A DNA stretch of 35,695 bases, from positions 1 to 35,695 of the forward strand of contig NZ_SWJZ01000156.1 of NCBI RefSeq assembly GCF_005144475.1, given 5' to 3'. How positions within the stretch are numbered: the stretch's first letter is position 1; each line of letters begins with the position of its first letter. A program made the position numbers and the translations under genes. Positions 18,594 to 27,793 of this stretch are shown here, piece after piece. Under the pieces are notes generated by a model. That model saw nothing but the letters and a program-made list of their open reading frames with translations, was not told the origin of the DNA and searched no databases. The DNA comes from Rhodobacter capsulatus (lineage in GTDB: Bacteria > Pseudomonadota > Alphaproteobacteria > Rhodobacterales > Rhodobacteraceae).

Positions 18594-19019
18594 TCACCTC
18601 TGCAGAGGTCGCGAACCAAGGTCCTCGAAGAACCGCAGGAGGTAACCGTCCGGGTCAGCCACAACGAACTGTCGGTTCCCGACCTCTTCACAATCGACGC
18701 GATACCACCTGTCCTCGACAGGCAGGAAAAGAGGGTGCTTGATGCTGGCGAGAGCCTCGACGAGCGGCGCGATCGAGGGCACACGGATCTGAACATTCAA
18801 CCCCTTTCCAAAGGGATAGTCGGCAGGCAGATGACCCGCATCGAAGGTGCGGCCTCGTCCGATCTGGTCGATCATCACCTCCGCCTCCCCAAGGCGAAGA
18901 TAACAAAACCCTTCCTCCGCGCGCTCATAGACGCAGTCGAAACCGAGCACGTCACAGTAAAACCACTTCGACTTATGCCAGTCGGAGACGGCGAACTCGG
19001 GGACCAGCGCGTTGTTCAA
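18594..19019 (-). CDS. VOC-family bleomycin resistance protein-like
   Basis: This 141-aa protein begins NALVPEFAVSDWHKSKWFY, followed by CDVLGFDCVYERAEEGFCYLR and the C-terminal VVADPDGYLLRFFEDLG. This is the paired beta-alpha-beta-beta-beta layout of the vicinal oxygen chelate superfamily, closest in pattern to bleomycin-binding proteins (ADPDGYLLRF). These sequester the drug as dimers instead of catalysing. The start is TTG at 19019 with AGGGA about 7 bases upstream; no ATG fits. It is isolated, with degenerate DNA on both sides. Substrate is unproven. Confidence 0.85.
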   Translation of the reverse strand: MNNALVPEFAVSDWHKSKWFYCDVLGFDCVYERAEEGFCYLRLGEAEVMIDQIGRGRTFDAGHLPADYPFGKGLNVQIRVPSIAPLVEALASIKHPLFLPVEDRWYRVDCEEVGNRQFVVADPDGYLLRFFEDLGSRPLQR

Positions 19020-19696
19020 TCTTTATCCCTGCGGATTTGATGACCTGTCTTTATCAAAGCGAACTGCGGGCGACAGCGCGTTCGCGCCACGTTACAGCGC
19101 GAGATAGGATGATGCCAATGTCGCGGCATGCGTGTTTGGTCAATGATGTCCTGTCAGCCTAAATTTTTCCTTTTTACACTCCATATTTTTCCTTTCGTCA
19201 GGCAGCATCTGGCCTTTCAGGGAAAACGGGCGGAAATGCTCCGATTGGGCGGGTGAAACGGCTCGATACGAGGTGACGGTGTGTCTCCAGCCACCTTCCA
19301 GGCTCTCTCGACGTAATCCTCCAATGCGGCCACCCAAGCGCGACACAGCGAGTGAGAGAGCAGCGTTCACCACCGATCATGTGGAGCGCAGCTAGACTCT
19401 TGGCACCGACGTGACGGGCGGTTTGGCGACGGTGAGGTTGCAGCATCGCACCCGCGGCAATCAGTGATAGCCGCCGCTCATGCGCGCCATGGCGAACTGC
19501 GCACTGCGGAGATAGCGGGCTCAGAGGTTGTGGCATCCGTTGGCGAGACCTCAAGACCTTTGGACTGTTCCCGCCATTCGCATCCACCTGGGCCATTCCT
19601 CGAAGAAGACCTCGAGGGCGCCGCCCGTACCCGCACGTACTTCCGCAGCGGTCGGCCTCGCGCCAGACCGACCCGGTCGATAACCAGTTTGGGGGA
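19020..19696. other. Intergenic region with no gene
   Basis: No open frame in this 677-bp stretch shows coding character; the long minus-strand frames are shadows. A relatively A/T-rich patch (19140-19200) may contain the VOC promoter. The second copy of the degenerate repeat lies at 19466-19520. Confidence 0.5.
19466..19520. repeat. Degenerate dispersed repeat, copy 2
   Basis: See copy 1 at 18359-18414. This copy reads GATAGCCGCCGCTCATGCG, then CCATGGCGAACTGCGCACTG, then a GCGGGC end. Confidence 0.45.
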
Positions 19697-20061
19697 ATGA
19701 CCGTGGACGACCGGGAGGGGGACGAAGAAACGCCGATGGCAGCGGCAGGCGGGCAGACTCGGCAGGTGGCGCAGGGGGGGCCAAGATTACCCGCATCCGG
19801 GTGCTCAAGGCGGATGTCGCGGCACAGATGGCGGCGCTTCCCCGTGCGGCCGATGCCGATGCACGGCTGGTGGCGCGGATGATCGCGCTGCTGGAAGAGG
19901 CGATGGAGATCGCCCGCAGCCGCAGCGGCGCCGAGGGGCAGGCGATGATCGACACGCTTGCGGTCGATATCTTTCGTGTGATTTCGAACAACCCGACGCC
20001 GGGGGCGGCCGAGGTGGAGGCCCGGGGCCGTCGCGCGGCGCGGCGTGGCCCCAAGGACTGA
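19697..20061 (+). pseudogene. Small hypothetical protein, frameshifted in a G run
   Basis: Two frames join into one plausible product. The ATG-started frame reads MTVDDREGDEETPMAAAGG...TRQVAQGG to a run of seven G (19774-19780). The next frame continues AKITRIRVLKADVAAQMAAL and ends NNPTPGAAEVEARG...RRGPKD at 20061. One extra G would restore a continuous protein of about 121 aa, helical and Ala/Arg-rich. I do not recognise the family. Alternatively only the GTG-started 86-codon part (19801-20061) is translated. Mutation and sequencing error cannot be separated here. Confidence 0.55.
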
Positions 20062-20132
20062 GCGCTTTTGCTTGTTGCGCCGCACTGCCATCCGGGGAAT
20101 GCTTCGGGGCAGGTAGGGCAAGTGCGGCGCAG

Positions 20133-21823
20133 ATGGAGCAGGAAACCGGGCAGCAGGGACATGCACCAACCTCGGCGCAAGGCGGCGAGTTTGTGTCCAT
20201 CGCGGTCGATGTCGCCCAAACGCAGGCGGCGGTGCAGCGGCTTTTGGCGGCGGGGCTGTTCAGTGCGGGCAGCCGGGCGCATGTCTTGCTGGATTACCTG
20301 ATCGTCGAGGCGCATCGGCACGGGCCGGTCCCGGTCAAGGCCTATGCGATCGCGCTGGATGTGCTGGGGCGGAGCGCAGAATTCGACCCCGGCACTGACA
20401 GCATCGTGCGGGTCGAACTGGGCCGGCTGCGCAAACTGCTGGATCTTTATTATGCCGGTCAGGGGGCGCAGGACCCGATCCGCCTGTCGATCCCGAGGGG
20501 GCAAAGCCGGGTCGAGATTCTGGCCGCGCCGCTCCTGCGGCCGCTCCCGCGCCATCCCGGCCCGATCCGCGCCAACGGCGTTGGGCGGGGAGGATGCTTG
20601 CGGTCGCTCTGGCTTTGGCGGTGGTTCTGGCGACGGCGGGGCTGGCGCTCTCGGGGCTGGGCCCGCTGGTGCATCCGCCCCGCGTGGTGATTGCCGAGAC
20701 ACAACTCGAAAGCGACGATCCGGCGCTGGCGACGCTGGCCGAGGGGATGGCGCTGCATCTGGCGGCGGACCTGTCGCATTTCCCCACCTTTCAGGTGGTG
20801 CTGGCGCCGCAAACGCTGCCCGCGCTGCTCAATCGCGCCAGTTACCGGATCGAAAGCCGGATCGGTGGCCAGATGTCCCGGGCCCGGCTGATGCTGGTGC
20901 TGATCCGCAAGGCCGATGGCGCGGTGGTTCTGTCGCAAGAGCGGCAGGTGGATCTGACGCGGGACAATGGCGGCACGGCGGTCGCGGCGATGCTCGGCCC
21001 TTTGACGGCGCAGATCGTCGGTCCGCGCGGGGCGCTCGAGGCGGATGGCCGGGCGCGGCTGACCGAAATCGAGGCGATGTGGCTGGGCCGCCCGCCCGAG
21101 GAATTCCTGTGCCTGTTGCGCTTTCAGGGCTAAGATCAAGGCAAGGACGAAAGCCAGCGGGGCCGGGTCCGCGACTGCCTCGTGCGGCTGACCGAGGCGC
21201 GCACACCGGTGGGGGCGATCTGGGCGGCGCGAGCCTCGATGGCGCTTCTGGACTGGAGCGAAGCCCCCGCGGCGCGGCCCGAAGGGCTGGCGGTGGCGCA
21301 GGCCTTTGCCCATCGGGCGGCGCAGCTTGATCCGGGCGGGGCAGACGGTCCGGCGGCGCTGGGGGCGGCGCTGACCGTCGCAGGCGCGTTTGCGGCCGCC
21401 GAGACGGCGCTGCAGGCGGCCCGGGCGCTGTCGCCCTCCGATCCCGAGGCGGAGATCCGGTTGGGATGGCTGGATTGCCTGCGCGGCGACTGGGCCGGGG
21501 GACAGGCGCGGATCACGGCGGCGCTGGCCGATCAGGCGGCGGTGCCGGGCTGGTATTGCCTGCCACTGGCGCTGGCGGCGCTGCGGGCGGAGGATGCGGC
21601 GGCGCTGGCGCGGGAGGGGCAGGCGATCAGCGCCTCGGGGGATCGCGGTCTGGTGCTGGAGCGCATCGCGGCAGGGATGCGGGGCGATGCGGCGGCGGTT
21701 GCGGCCCTTTCGGCGCGGATCGTGGCGGCGGGCAGCACCCCCGCGCAGCTGGCACTGGCGATTGCCCGGCTGTTTCCCGATCCTGACCTGTCGGATCGGC
21801 TGATACAGCTTACCCCGCGCTGA
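20133..21823 (+). pseudogene. Adenylate-cyclase-like/TPR regulatory protein, broken by frameshift and stop
   Basis: Three pieces make one protein. Part 1 (20133 to about 20560) has LLDYLIVEAHRHG, VKAYAIALDVLGRSAEFDP and DSIVRVELGRLRKLLDLYY: the conserved N-terminal domain of a large alphaproteobacterial family often annotated as adenylate cyclase-like TPR proteins. Part 2 (about 20560-21130, another frame) has a transmembrane helix (MLAVALALAVVLATAGLAL) and the following alpha/beta domain. TAA at 21131-21133 is in frame with part 3 (DQGKDESQRGRVRDCLVRL, then Ala-rich TPR-like repeats to 21823), where family proteins continue through. At least two lesions exist, so it is non-functional as sequenced. 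Confidence 0.8.
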
Positions 21824-21880
21824 GTTGGGGCATGAAGGCACGTGGTCCCGGTTCGGGCCGGGAGGAGCTCGACGGGGCGT

Positions 21881-21976
21881 GAAGTGCTTGCCGAAGGGAT
21901 CGAGACCGAGGCGCAAAACGATTGGCTCCATCGCCACGGTCACGCGCCGGGTAAGGGCCATCGCTTCGGCAAGCTG
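21881..21976 (+). pseudogene. EAL-domain (c-di-GMP phosphodiesterase) remnant
   Basis: The frame reads EVLAEGIETEAQNDWLHRHG, then APGKGHRFGKL. AEG-I-E-T-x-x-Q ... L-x-x-x-G ... G-x-x-F-x-x-x is the last motif block of EAL domains; the usual Q-G-Y before F is here K-G-H. No upstream EAL, catalytic loop or start codon is present and the following codons are not EAL-like. It is a short relict immediately before the hydrolase gene. Confidence 0.5.
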
Positions 21977-22137
21977 CGCGAGGGCTGCGCGCTCGACAGC
22001 CGCGATGCGAGCGAACACGTCCTGCGCGCCGCCGATGGCTCGCCAACTGCCAGCCTTCGCTTTCCGGATAGCCGCCGCGTCGAAATCGCCCCAGCATGGC
22101 CGGGCCGCGGGAATGCGGTGAAGCGCAAGGAGGGCGC

Positions 22138-24111
22138 ATGAGCCCGGACCAGATCGTTGCCCTTGTCCTTGCCCTGACCGGCCCGCCCGCCACCGATCCG
22201 TTGTTTGACGTGATCGCGGCCGGGGGGGCCGATCCGCGCTATCCCGTTCACGCAGCCGCCTGTCCGCGCCCGCTTGCGCCCTTCGAGATCGAGGGCAAGA
22301 CGGTCGCTTGCGGCAGCGTCGATGTGCCCGAAGATCACGATCACCCCGAAGGCCGGCGGCTGGCCTTGAGTTTCATGATCTTCAAGTCGCGCTCGCTGGC
22401 GCCTGCCCCGGATGCGGTGGTGCATCTGCATGGCGGCCCCGGTTCGGGGATCGTCGAACGGGTGGCGCTGACCGCGACGATGTTCGAGCAGATCCGGGCG
22501 CGGCGCGATGTGGTGGCCTTTGACCAGCGCGGTGTCGATACCTCGGCGGGGGCGCAATCGCGGTGCTGGGACACCCTGGCCTCTGACCCCAAGGGTTTGG
22601 CCGAGGCCGCGAAAGGGTCCGCCGTTCCGGGGTTGCAGGATCGGCTGACCCGCGCCTGCCTTGCGGAAATCGCCGCCTCGGGCGCGGATATCGCGCAGAT
22701 CAACACCGCGCAGAACGCTCGCGACGTGGCGGCGGTGATGCACACGCTGGGCTATCCGGTCTACAACGCCTACGGGATTTCCTATGGCACGAAACTGGCG
22801 CAGGAGGTGATGCGTTCGGCGCCCGAGGGGCTGCGGGCGGTGGTGCTTGACAGTGTCGCCCCGGTGCAGGAACCGATCTACGACACCCTCGCGCTGCCCC
22901 ATGCCGAAGCGATCCAGAATATCTTTGACGCCTGCACCGCCGATCCCCGCTGTGCTGCCGCCTATCCCGATCTGCGCGCCCGGTTCTGGGCGCTGATGAC
23001 GCGGCTTGAAACTGATCCCGTCGCCTCGCCCGCAGGGCCGGTGACGCAGGATGTGCTGTTCACGCTTGTCGATGGCCGCAACGATTACAAGGCGCAGTTG
23101 CAGGGGCTGACCGGCTATCTGCCGCAAATCGTGGCCGAGTTGGAGCGGGGCGAGACGAAGACGCTGATGGCCGTGCAAGAGGGGCGGATCGCGCTGCATC
23201 CGACGCCCGAGAGCGCCTTGGCCGGGCTGACGGGGCGAGAGGACGAGGCCATGGTGCAGGCCCGCGCCGCGCTGCGCATCGCGCAGATGCAGGCGCTGTC
23301 CGATGCCAATCTGACCGAGGCGCTGACCGCGCTCGAGGCCGCCCGACGCGCCGAAGACCTGCACACCGGCCCAGTCGAGGCCTTCGAGGCGGCACTGACC
23401 GAGGCGGCGCAGGCGCTGCCAGATGCGCAAGCCAAGGTCGCCTTCGGCGCCGCGTATCTGCGCCTGCGCAAGGGCGATGCCACGCTTCCCCCGATCCTTG
23501 CACTCATCAGCACGCATTTCCCCGCGCCCGAGGCGGCGCGGCTGCGCGCCTTGGCCGAGGAGCTTTCGCCCGCGCAGCTGGCGCAGGTCTTTGCCCGGAT
23601 CGGCGCTGACAACCGCGCACTGGATCGGGTGTTGCTGAGCGGCTTTCAGACCCAGATGTTCGCCTGTCAGGAGGATAGGGACATCAATTCCCCCGCCGGG
23701 GCGGCGGTGGTCAGCGCGCGGCTGCAGCGCGACTTCGGCTGGCCCGCAAGCCTGACCGCGGCCTTCGAGGGGATCGTGACCGAGGGCTTTTACAAACCCT
23801 GCGCCGCCTTCACCCCCCATCCGCGCAAGGGGTTTCACGACCCCGTCACCGCCGCGATTCCAACGCTGGTGCTGCAGGGTTTGATGGATACCCAGACCGC
23901 GCCAAGCTGGGGGGCAGAGATGGTCGCCTCGCTGCCGAAGGGGCGGCTTGTCGTGCTGCCCGAGAGCGGCCACGGGACGCTGGCCTTTTCGCAATGCGCC
24001 CGCGATCTGGGTGTGGCATTCTTTGAGGCCCTCGAAGCCCCGCTTGATACCCGCTGCGCCGCAACGCTGGCGCCCGCCTTCCTTTTGCCCGATGGGAGTT
24101 TCTCGAAATGA
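22138..24111 (+). CDS. S33-family alpha/beta hydrolase (aminopeptidase-like), paralog 1
   Basis: This 657-aa protein starts MSPDQIVALVLALTG with AAGGAGG 6-7 bases upstream. The fold is marked by LHGGPGSG (oxyanion region), VAFDQRG, the nucleophile elbow YGISYGT with S215, the acid in LQGLMDTQT and the histidine in PESGHGT. A long inserted helical cap lies between about 260 and 520, as in tripeptidyl-aminopeptidase/TAP-like members. Several cysteines (C..PRPL, RLTRACLA, MFACQED, CAAFTP) suggest an extracytoplasmic protein, yet there is no clear signal peptide. Its stop overlaps the CPBP protease start (ATGA), so the two are coupled. A paralog is at 25465-27402. Confidence 0.85.
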   Translation: MSPDQIVALVLALTGPPATDPLFDVIAAGGADPRYPVHAAACPRPLAPFEIEGKTVACGSVDVPEDHDHPEGRRLALSFMIFKSRSLAPAPDAVVHLHGGPGSGIVERVALTATMFEQIRARRDVVAFDQRGVDTSAGAQSRCWDTLASDPKGLAEAAKGSAVPGLQDRLTRACLAEIAASGADIAQINTAQNARDVAAVMHTLGYPVYNAYGISYGTKLAQEVMRSAPEGLRAVVLDSVAPVQEPIYDTLALPHAEAIQNIFDACTADPRCAAAYPDLRARFWALMTRLETDPVASPAGPVTQDVLFTLVDGRNDYKAQLQGLTGYLPQIVAELERGETKTLMAVQEGRIALHPTPESALAGLTGREDEAMVQARAALRIAQMQALSDANLTEALTALEAARRAEDLHTGPVEAFEAALTEAAQALPDAQAKVAFGAAYLRLRKGDATLPPILALISTHFPAPEAARLRALAEELSPAQLAQVFARIGADNRALDRVLLSGFQTQMFACQEDRDINSPAGAAVVSARLQRDFGWPASLTAAFEGIVTEGFYKPCAAFTPHPRKGFHDPVTAAIPTLVLQGLMDTQTAPSWGAEMVASLPKGRLVVLPESGHGTLAFSQCARDLGVAFFEALEAPLDTRCAATLAPAFLLPDGSFSK

Positions 24112-24863
24112 TCCTTTCCCCGATCTCTGCGCTTCTGATCTATCTGTGCTGGCAGGCGATCACGATTGGCCTGATGTGGGTGGGCAAATCGGGGGCCGAG
24201 ATCGACCTGTTCGATCTGGTGGGGCACGGCATCAGCCCCGCGCTTGGGGCCGCGAGCCTTTTCCTTGTTGCGGTGCTGTGGCGGTTTGGCTGGACGCGAG
24301 CGGTGGGGCTGCGCAATTGGCCCGCAAGCAACAGCCTCAAGATCGTCTGGCCGTGGCTCGTTTGCCTCGCCTTTCTCGGGCTGTCCGCCGTCGTCAACGG
24401 GTTGCCGCCCGGGCCCATCATGGCGTTTCTGGCGCTCAACACCGCCTTGGTGGGCTTTTCCGAGGAGGTGATGTTTCGCGGCATCGTCGCGCAGGGGTTT
24501 TACGCACGGCTTGGCCTTTGGCCCGCCGTGATCGGCTCGACCGCGCTTTTCGGCGCGATGCATCTTTTCAACGTGGTTCTGACCGGCGATATGATGGCGG
24601 CGGAGGCGCAGGCCGCGGCCGCGTTCCTCTCGGGGCTGTTCCTGATGGCGGTGCGGCTGCGCACCGGCTCGCTCTGGACCGGGATCGTGCTGCACGGGCT
24701 TTGGGATTTCGCCACCTTTCTCGTCGGATACGGGGCCACGCCGCTGCCCGGGGCCGCCGCCCCCTCGATCTGGATGGCGGCGGGACTGGCGGCTCCCTTC
24801 GCACTGATCGCCCTCTTCCTGCTGCGCCCGAAGGGCCGGGCGGGAATGCGGGGGTTCGACTGA
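24108..24863 (+). CDS. CPBP-family intramembrane glutamic protease
   Basis: This 251-aa protein has about six to seven hydrophobic helices. The family motifs are complete: E119-E120-x-x-x-R124 in SEEVMFRG, F-x-x-x-H152 in FGAMHL and H196-x-x-x-D200 in HGLWD. These residues form the active site of the Rce1/CPBP fold, which cleaves substrates inside the membrane; bacterial members are often linked to bacteriocin maturation or immunity, though many have no known target. Start ATG lies in the upstream hydrolase stop (ATGA), which implies a shared operon and possibly joint action. Confidence 0.92.
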   Translation: MILSPISALLIYLCWQAITIGLMWVGKSGAEIDLFDLVGHGISPALGAASLFLVAVLWRFGWTRAVGLRNWPASNSLKIVWPWLVCLAFLGLSAVVNGLPPGPIMAFLALNTALVGFSEEVMFRGIVAQGFYARLGLWPAVIGSTALFGAMHLFNVVLTGDMMAAEAQAAAAFLSGLFLMAVRLRTGSLWTGIVLHGLWDFATFLVGYGATPLPGAAAPSIWMAAGLAAPFALIALFLLRPKGRAGMRGFD

Positions 24864-24936
24864 TGCGGTAACGCCTTTGCCCCGCCCTTCCATCCCGTGA
24901 ACTTTCCCGCTCCATCCAACCCTGACGGAGGTATCC

Positions 24937-25449
24937 ATGACGTTTGCCCCCCTGACCCGCTCGGCGCTCGCGCTCAGCCTGGCCACGCTGGCCCTTGCGC
25001 CCGGCGTCGCGCTGGCCGAAATCGTGGCCGAGCCGCAACTGGCCAAGACCTGCCTTGGCGCGGCGGCGGAAAAACTCGGCACCCGGCCGGGCAATCTGAT
25101 GACGCTGCCGGTCGAGCGCAGCCGGGGCACCTTCACCGTCAACGGCCAGAGCGATGGCGGCGCGGTGCGGATGTTCAGCTGCACCTTTGACAAACACCGC
25201 AAGATGACGGGCATGACCATCGACGGGGTGGCCGAGGCGGCGGCGAATGCCGATGTGGGCGGTGCCCCCCGCGCGGCCATCGACAAATGTCTCGAGATGA
25301 TCGGCGTGCCCGCGAAAATCGAAACCGTCAGCGCGCTCAAACCCGGCTATTTCGAGATCATCCTGCGCGAAAGCGCCTCGAAACGCCGCGTCGCCTGCAC
25401 CGTGCCCGGTGACGGACACGAGATCAGCGACTGGGTTGAATTGAACTGA
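24937..25449 (+). CDS. Secreted protein of unknown function
   Basis: This 170-aa precursor starts MTFAPLTRSALALSLATLA and has a Sec signal with probable cleavage after GVALA (residue about 27). The mature part has cysteines near TCLGAAAEKLG, MFSCTFDKHRKM, IDKCLEMIG and RRVACTVPG, likely two periplasmic disulfides. ACGGAGG precedes the ATG. I do not recognise the family. It lies between the CPBP protease and the second hydrolase, 15 bp before the latter, so it is probably in the same transcript. Confidence 0.8.
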   Translation: MTFAPLTRSALALSLATLALAPGVALAEIVAEPQLAKTCLGAAAEKLGTRPGNLMTLPVERSRGTFTVNGQSDGGAVRMFSCTFDKHRKMTGMTIDGVAEAAANADVGGAPRAAIDKCLEMIGVPAKIETVSALKPGYFEIILRESASKRRVACTVPGDGHEISDWVELN

Positions 25450-25464
25450 GGAAAGGGCCGCGCC

Positions 25465-27402
25465 ATGACACCCGATCAGATCATCGCCACCGTCATGGCG
25501 CTGCTGAGCGCCGCGCCGCAAGCGGCACCCAGCCTGGCCCTTCCCGGTGCCGATCCGCGCTATCCGGTCACGCTTGACGCCTGTCCGCGGCCGCTGCCCG
25601 CGGGCGAGGTCGAGGGCAAGACAGTGATCTGCGGCCATGTCTCGGTGCCGGAAAACCATGCAAAGCCCGAGGGAAAAAAGATTTCTCTGGCTTTCGCCGT
25701 GCTCAAGGCGCGCTCGCTCTCGCCCGCGCCCGATCCGCTGGTCTATCTGCACGGCGGGCCGGGGGGCGGCGCGGTGAAGGATCTGTGGTCGATTGTCGTG
25801 CCGATCTTCGATCGCCACCGGGCGCGGCGCGACGTGGTGACGTTCGATCAGCGTGCGGCGGGGATTTCCTCGGACATGGTGACCTGTTTCGACACGCTTG
25901 GCGCCAATATCGTCTCGCTGATGGCACCGGGCAAAAGCGGGCAAGACCCGGAGATGCCGGCGCTTGTGGCCGATTGTCTGGCCGAACTGAAGGCCAAGGG
26001 CACCGACATCACACAATACAACACCACCCAGAACGCCCATGACACGCAGGCGCTGATGCGGGGCCTCGGCTATGCGGATTGGAACCTTTACGGCATTTCC
26101 TACGGCACGCAACTGGCGCTCGAGGTGATGCGATCGGCGCCCGAGGGGACGCGGTCGGTGGTGATCGACTCTGTCTTTCCGCCCGATGTGCGCGGCTATG
26201 ATGAAAACGTCAAACCGCTGCAGGAATCGTTGCAGGCGGTGCTTGACCAATGCGCGGCTGATGCCGCCTGCGCCAAGGCCTATCCAGATCTGCCCGCGAC
26301 GCTCGACCGGGTGGCGGCGAAGCTGCAAGCGGCCCCGATCCCGGCGGCGCGGGGGCGGGCGGCCATCGACATCAGGGCCCTCGCCGACCTGCTCGACAGC
26401 CGCAATGGCTCGCGTGCCACTCCCGGCATCACCGCGCATCTGCCGCTGATCCTGACCGAGCTTGACCGGGGCGAGACGACGACCTGGGATCTGCTGGCCT
26501 CGGGCGGAACGGTGAAGCCCCCCAGCACCGCCGAGCGCCTCGCCCCCTTTGCCGCGCGGCTGACGCCCGAGCAAAAGGCGCTTGCCGCCCTGCTTCTGGA
26601 ACAGGCCAGCGCCGCCAAAACCACCGATCTGGCGCGCGACGGCGCGCTCTCGGCGCTGTCGGATTCGCTCGCCCGCAGCGCCGCGGGCGGCACCGATCTC
26701 GCCAAGCGGCTCGATGCCGAGATGACCCGCGCGATCATCGCCACCGGCTCGCGCGAGGCGATGCTGAATTTCGTGCGCGCCTATGCGGCGCTCGCCACCC
26801 GGCCCGCCAGCCGCGACGCCTTTGCAACGCTCGTGCGCGATCACCTGCCCGCCGCCGATCAGGCCCCGATCCTCGCGCTCCTTGATCTGATGAACGATGC
26901 CGACATCCGCGCCGCCCATGCGGCGGTGTCCAGCGAGGCGCGGACCGCCTATTCCAGCATCGTGTTCCTGCTCGATCTGATGGTGATCGCCTGTCAGGAG
27001 GATTTCCCCTTCAACAGCCGGGCCGGGTTCGACGCCTATAATGCGACGCTGAAATGGCCCTGGCTCATGGCCTCGGCCAAGGCCGACACCAGCGCCTATG
27101 CGATCTGCCCGATGTTCACGCCGGCCCCCCGCGCGGGCTTTCTGGAACCCGTCCACAGCGACATCCCGACGCTTGTGCTTTACGGACTGAACGACACCCA
27201 GACCTCCTCCGCCGATGCCCGCCATGCCGCCGAAACGCTGAGCCACGCCACCGCGCTTGCTGTGCCCGAGGCGGGCCACGGCGCGGTGATCTTTTCCGAT
27301 TGCGTCAAGGATATCGGTCTGGCCTTCGTCGAGCGCCCCGAAACGGCCCCCGATGCCCGCTGTCTGGCCGATCTGCGCCCGGCCTTTGTGCTGCCGAAAT
27401 AG
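25465..27402 (+). CDS. S33-family alpha/beta hydrolase (aminopeptidase-like), paralog 2
   Basis: This 645-aa protein is clearly homologous to the one at 22138: MTPDQIIATVMALL matches the first paralog's start, as do DPRYPV, CPRPL, EGKTV, LHGGPGGG and VTFDQRA. S212 in YGISYGT, the acid in LYGLNDTQT and the histidine in PEAGHGA complete the triad. It also lacks an obvious signal peptide despite paired cysteines. The cap domain (about 260-510) is the least similar part, suggesting different substrates. GAGGAAAGGG lies upstream. The gene ends five bases from the convergent AraC remnant. Confidence 0.85.
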   Translation: MTPDQIIATVMALLSAAPQAAPSLALPGADPRYPVTLDACPRPLPAGEVEGKTVICGHVSVPENHAKPEGKKISLAFAVLKARSLSPAPDPLVYLHGGPGGGAVKDLWSIVVPIFDRHRARRDVVTFDQRAAGISSDMVTCFDTLGANIVSLMAPGKSGQDPEMPALVADCLAELKAKGTDITQYNTTQNAHDTQALMRGLGYADWNLYGISYGTQLALEVMRSAPEGTRSVVIDSVFPPDVRGYDENVKPLQESLQAVLDQCAADAACAKAYPDLPATLDRVAAKLQAAPIPAARGRAAIDIRALADLLDSRNGSRATPGITAHLPLILTELDRGETTTWDLLASGGTVKPPSTAERLAPFAARLTPEQKALAALLLEQASAAKTTDLARDGALSALSDSLARSAAGGTDLAKRLDAEMTRAIIATGSREAMLNFVRAYAALATRPASRDAFATLVRDHLPAADQAPILALLDLMNDADIRAAHAAVSSEARTAYSSIVFLLDLMVIACQEDFPFNSRAGFDAYNATLKWPWLMASAKADTSAYAICPMFTPAPRAGFLEPVHSDIPTLVLYGLNDTQTSSADARHAAETLSHATALAVPEAGHGAVIFSDCVKDIGLAFVERPETAPDARCLADLRPAFVLPK

Positions 27403-27406
27403 CGGG

Positions 27407-27793
27407 TCACTCGGGCGCGGCGCAGCCCCGCGCGCGCTTCAGCGTTTGCGACGGCAACTCGCCGAAGGCCCGCAGATAGGCCCCGGGAAAGCGGCCCAGA
27501 TGGGTGAAGCCGCAGTCAAGCGCGATCGAGGTGACGGTCTCTCCGGGTGCGGGGTCCAAAAGACGCGCCCGCGCCTGATCAAGCCGGATCTGCGCCAGTC
27601 GTCGTCGCGGGCTTACCCCGAGAGTGGCGCGAAAGACGATCTGCAGGCTGCGCAGCCCGAGCCCCACGCCAGCCGCCACGGCGCCAAGCGAAACCGTTTC
27701 GCCTGCCTGCGCGTTCAGAATCGCTTCGGCCCGCTGCACCCGATCCGGGCTGCGCCGAGGGGCGACTTCTGCCAGCCCGCCAAATTCCTTCAT
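27407..27793 (-). CDS. AraC-family DNA-binding domain, probably truncated regulator
   Basis: The protein is about 128 aa and holds only the two-HTH AraC domain: AILNAQAGETVSLGAVAAGVG, RSLQIVFRATLGVSPRRRLAQIRL and VTSIALDCGFTHLGRFPGAYLRAFGELPS in pieces. Full-length relatives carry a ligand-binding domain of 150-200 residues first. Here the frame begins (ATG 27793, or TTG 27805) right beside a run of nine C on the plus strand (27795-27803), and no frame beyond it encodes such a domain. It is either a natural stand-alone domain or a remnant. Its tail faces the hydrolase gene. Confidence 0.7.
   Translation of the reverse strand: MKEFGGLAEVAPRRSPDRVQRAEAILNAQAGETVSLGAVAAGVGLGLRSLQIVFRATLGVSPRRRLAQIRLDQARARLLDPAPGETVTSIALDCGFTHLGRFPGAYLRAFGELPSQTLKRARGCAAPE

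Noticed and set aside
21810-22193. Minus-strand frames opposite the EAL remnant (for example ARIAAVERAALAQLAEAMA)
   Set aside because: The plus strand has the exact EAL motif AEGIETEAQ; the minus frames have no start signals or motifs.
21940-23994. 684-codon minus-strand frame opposite hydrolase paralog 1
   Set aside because: Codon shadow of a gene with complete catalytic motifs and a strong ribosome site.
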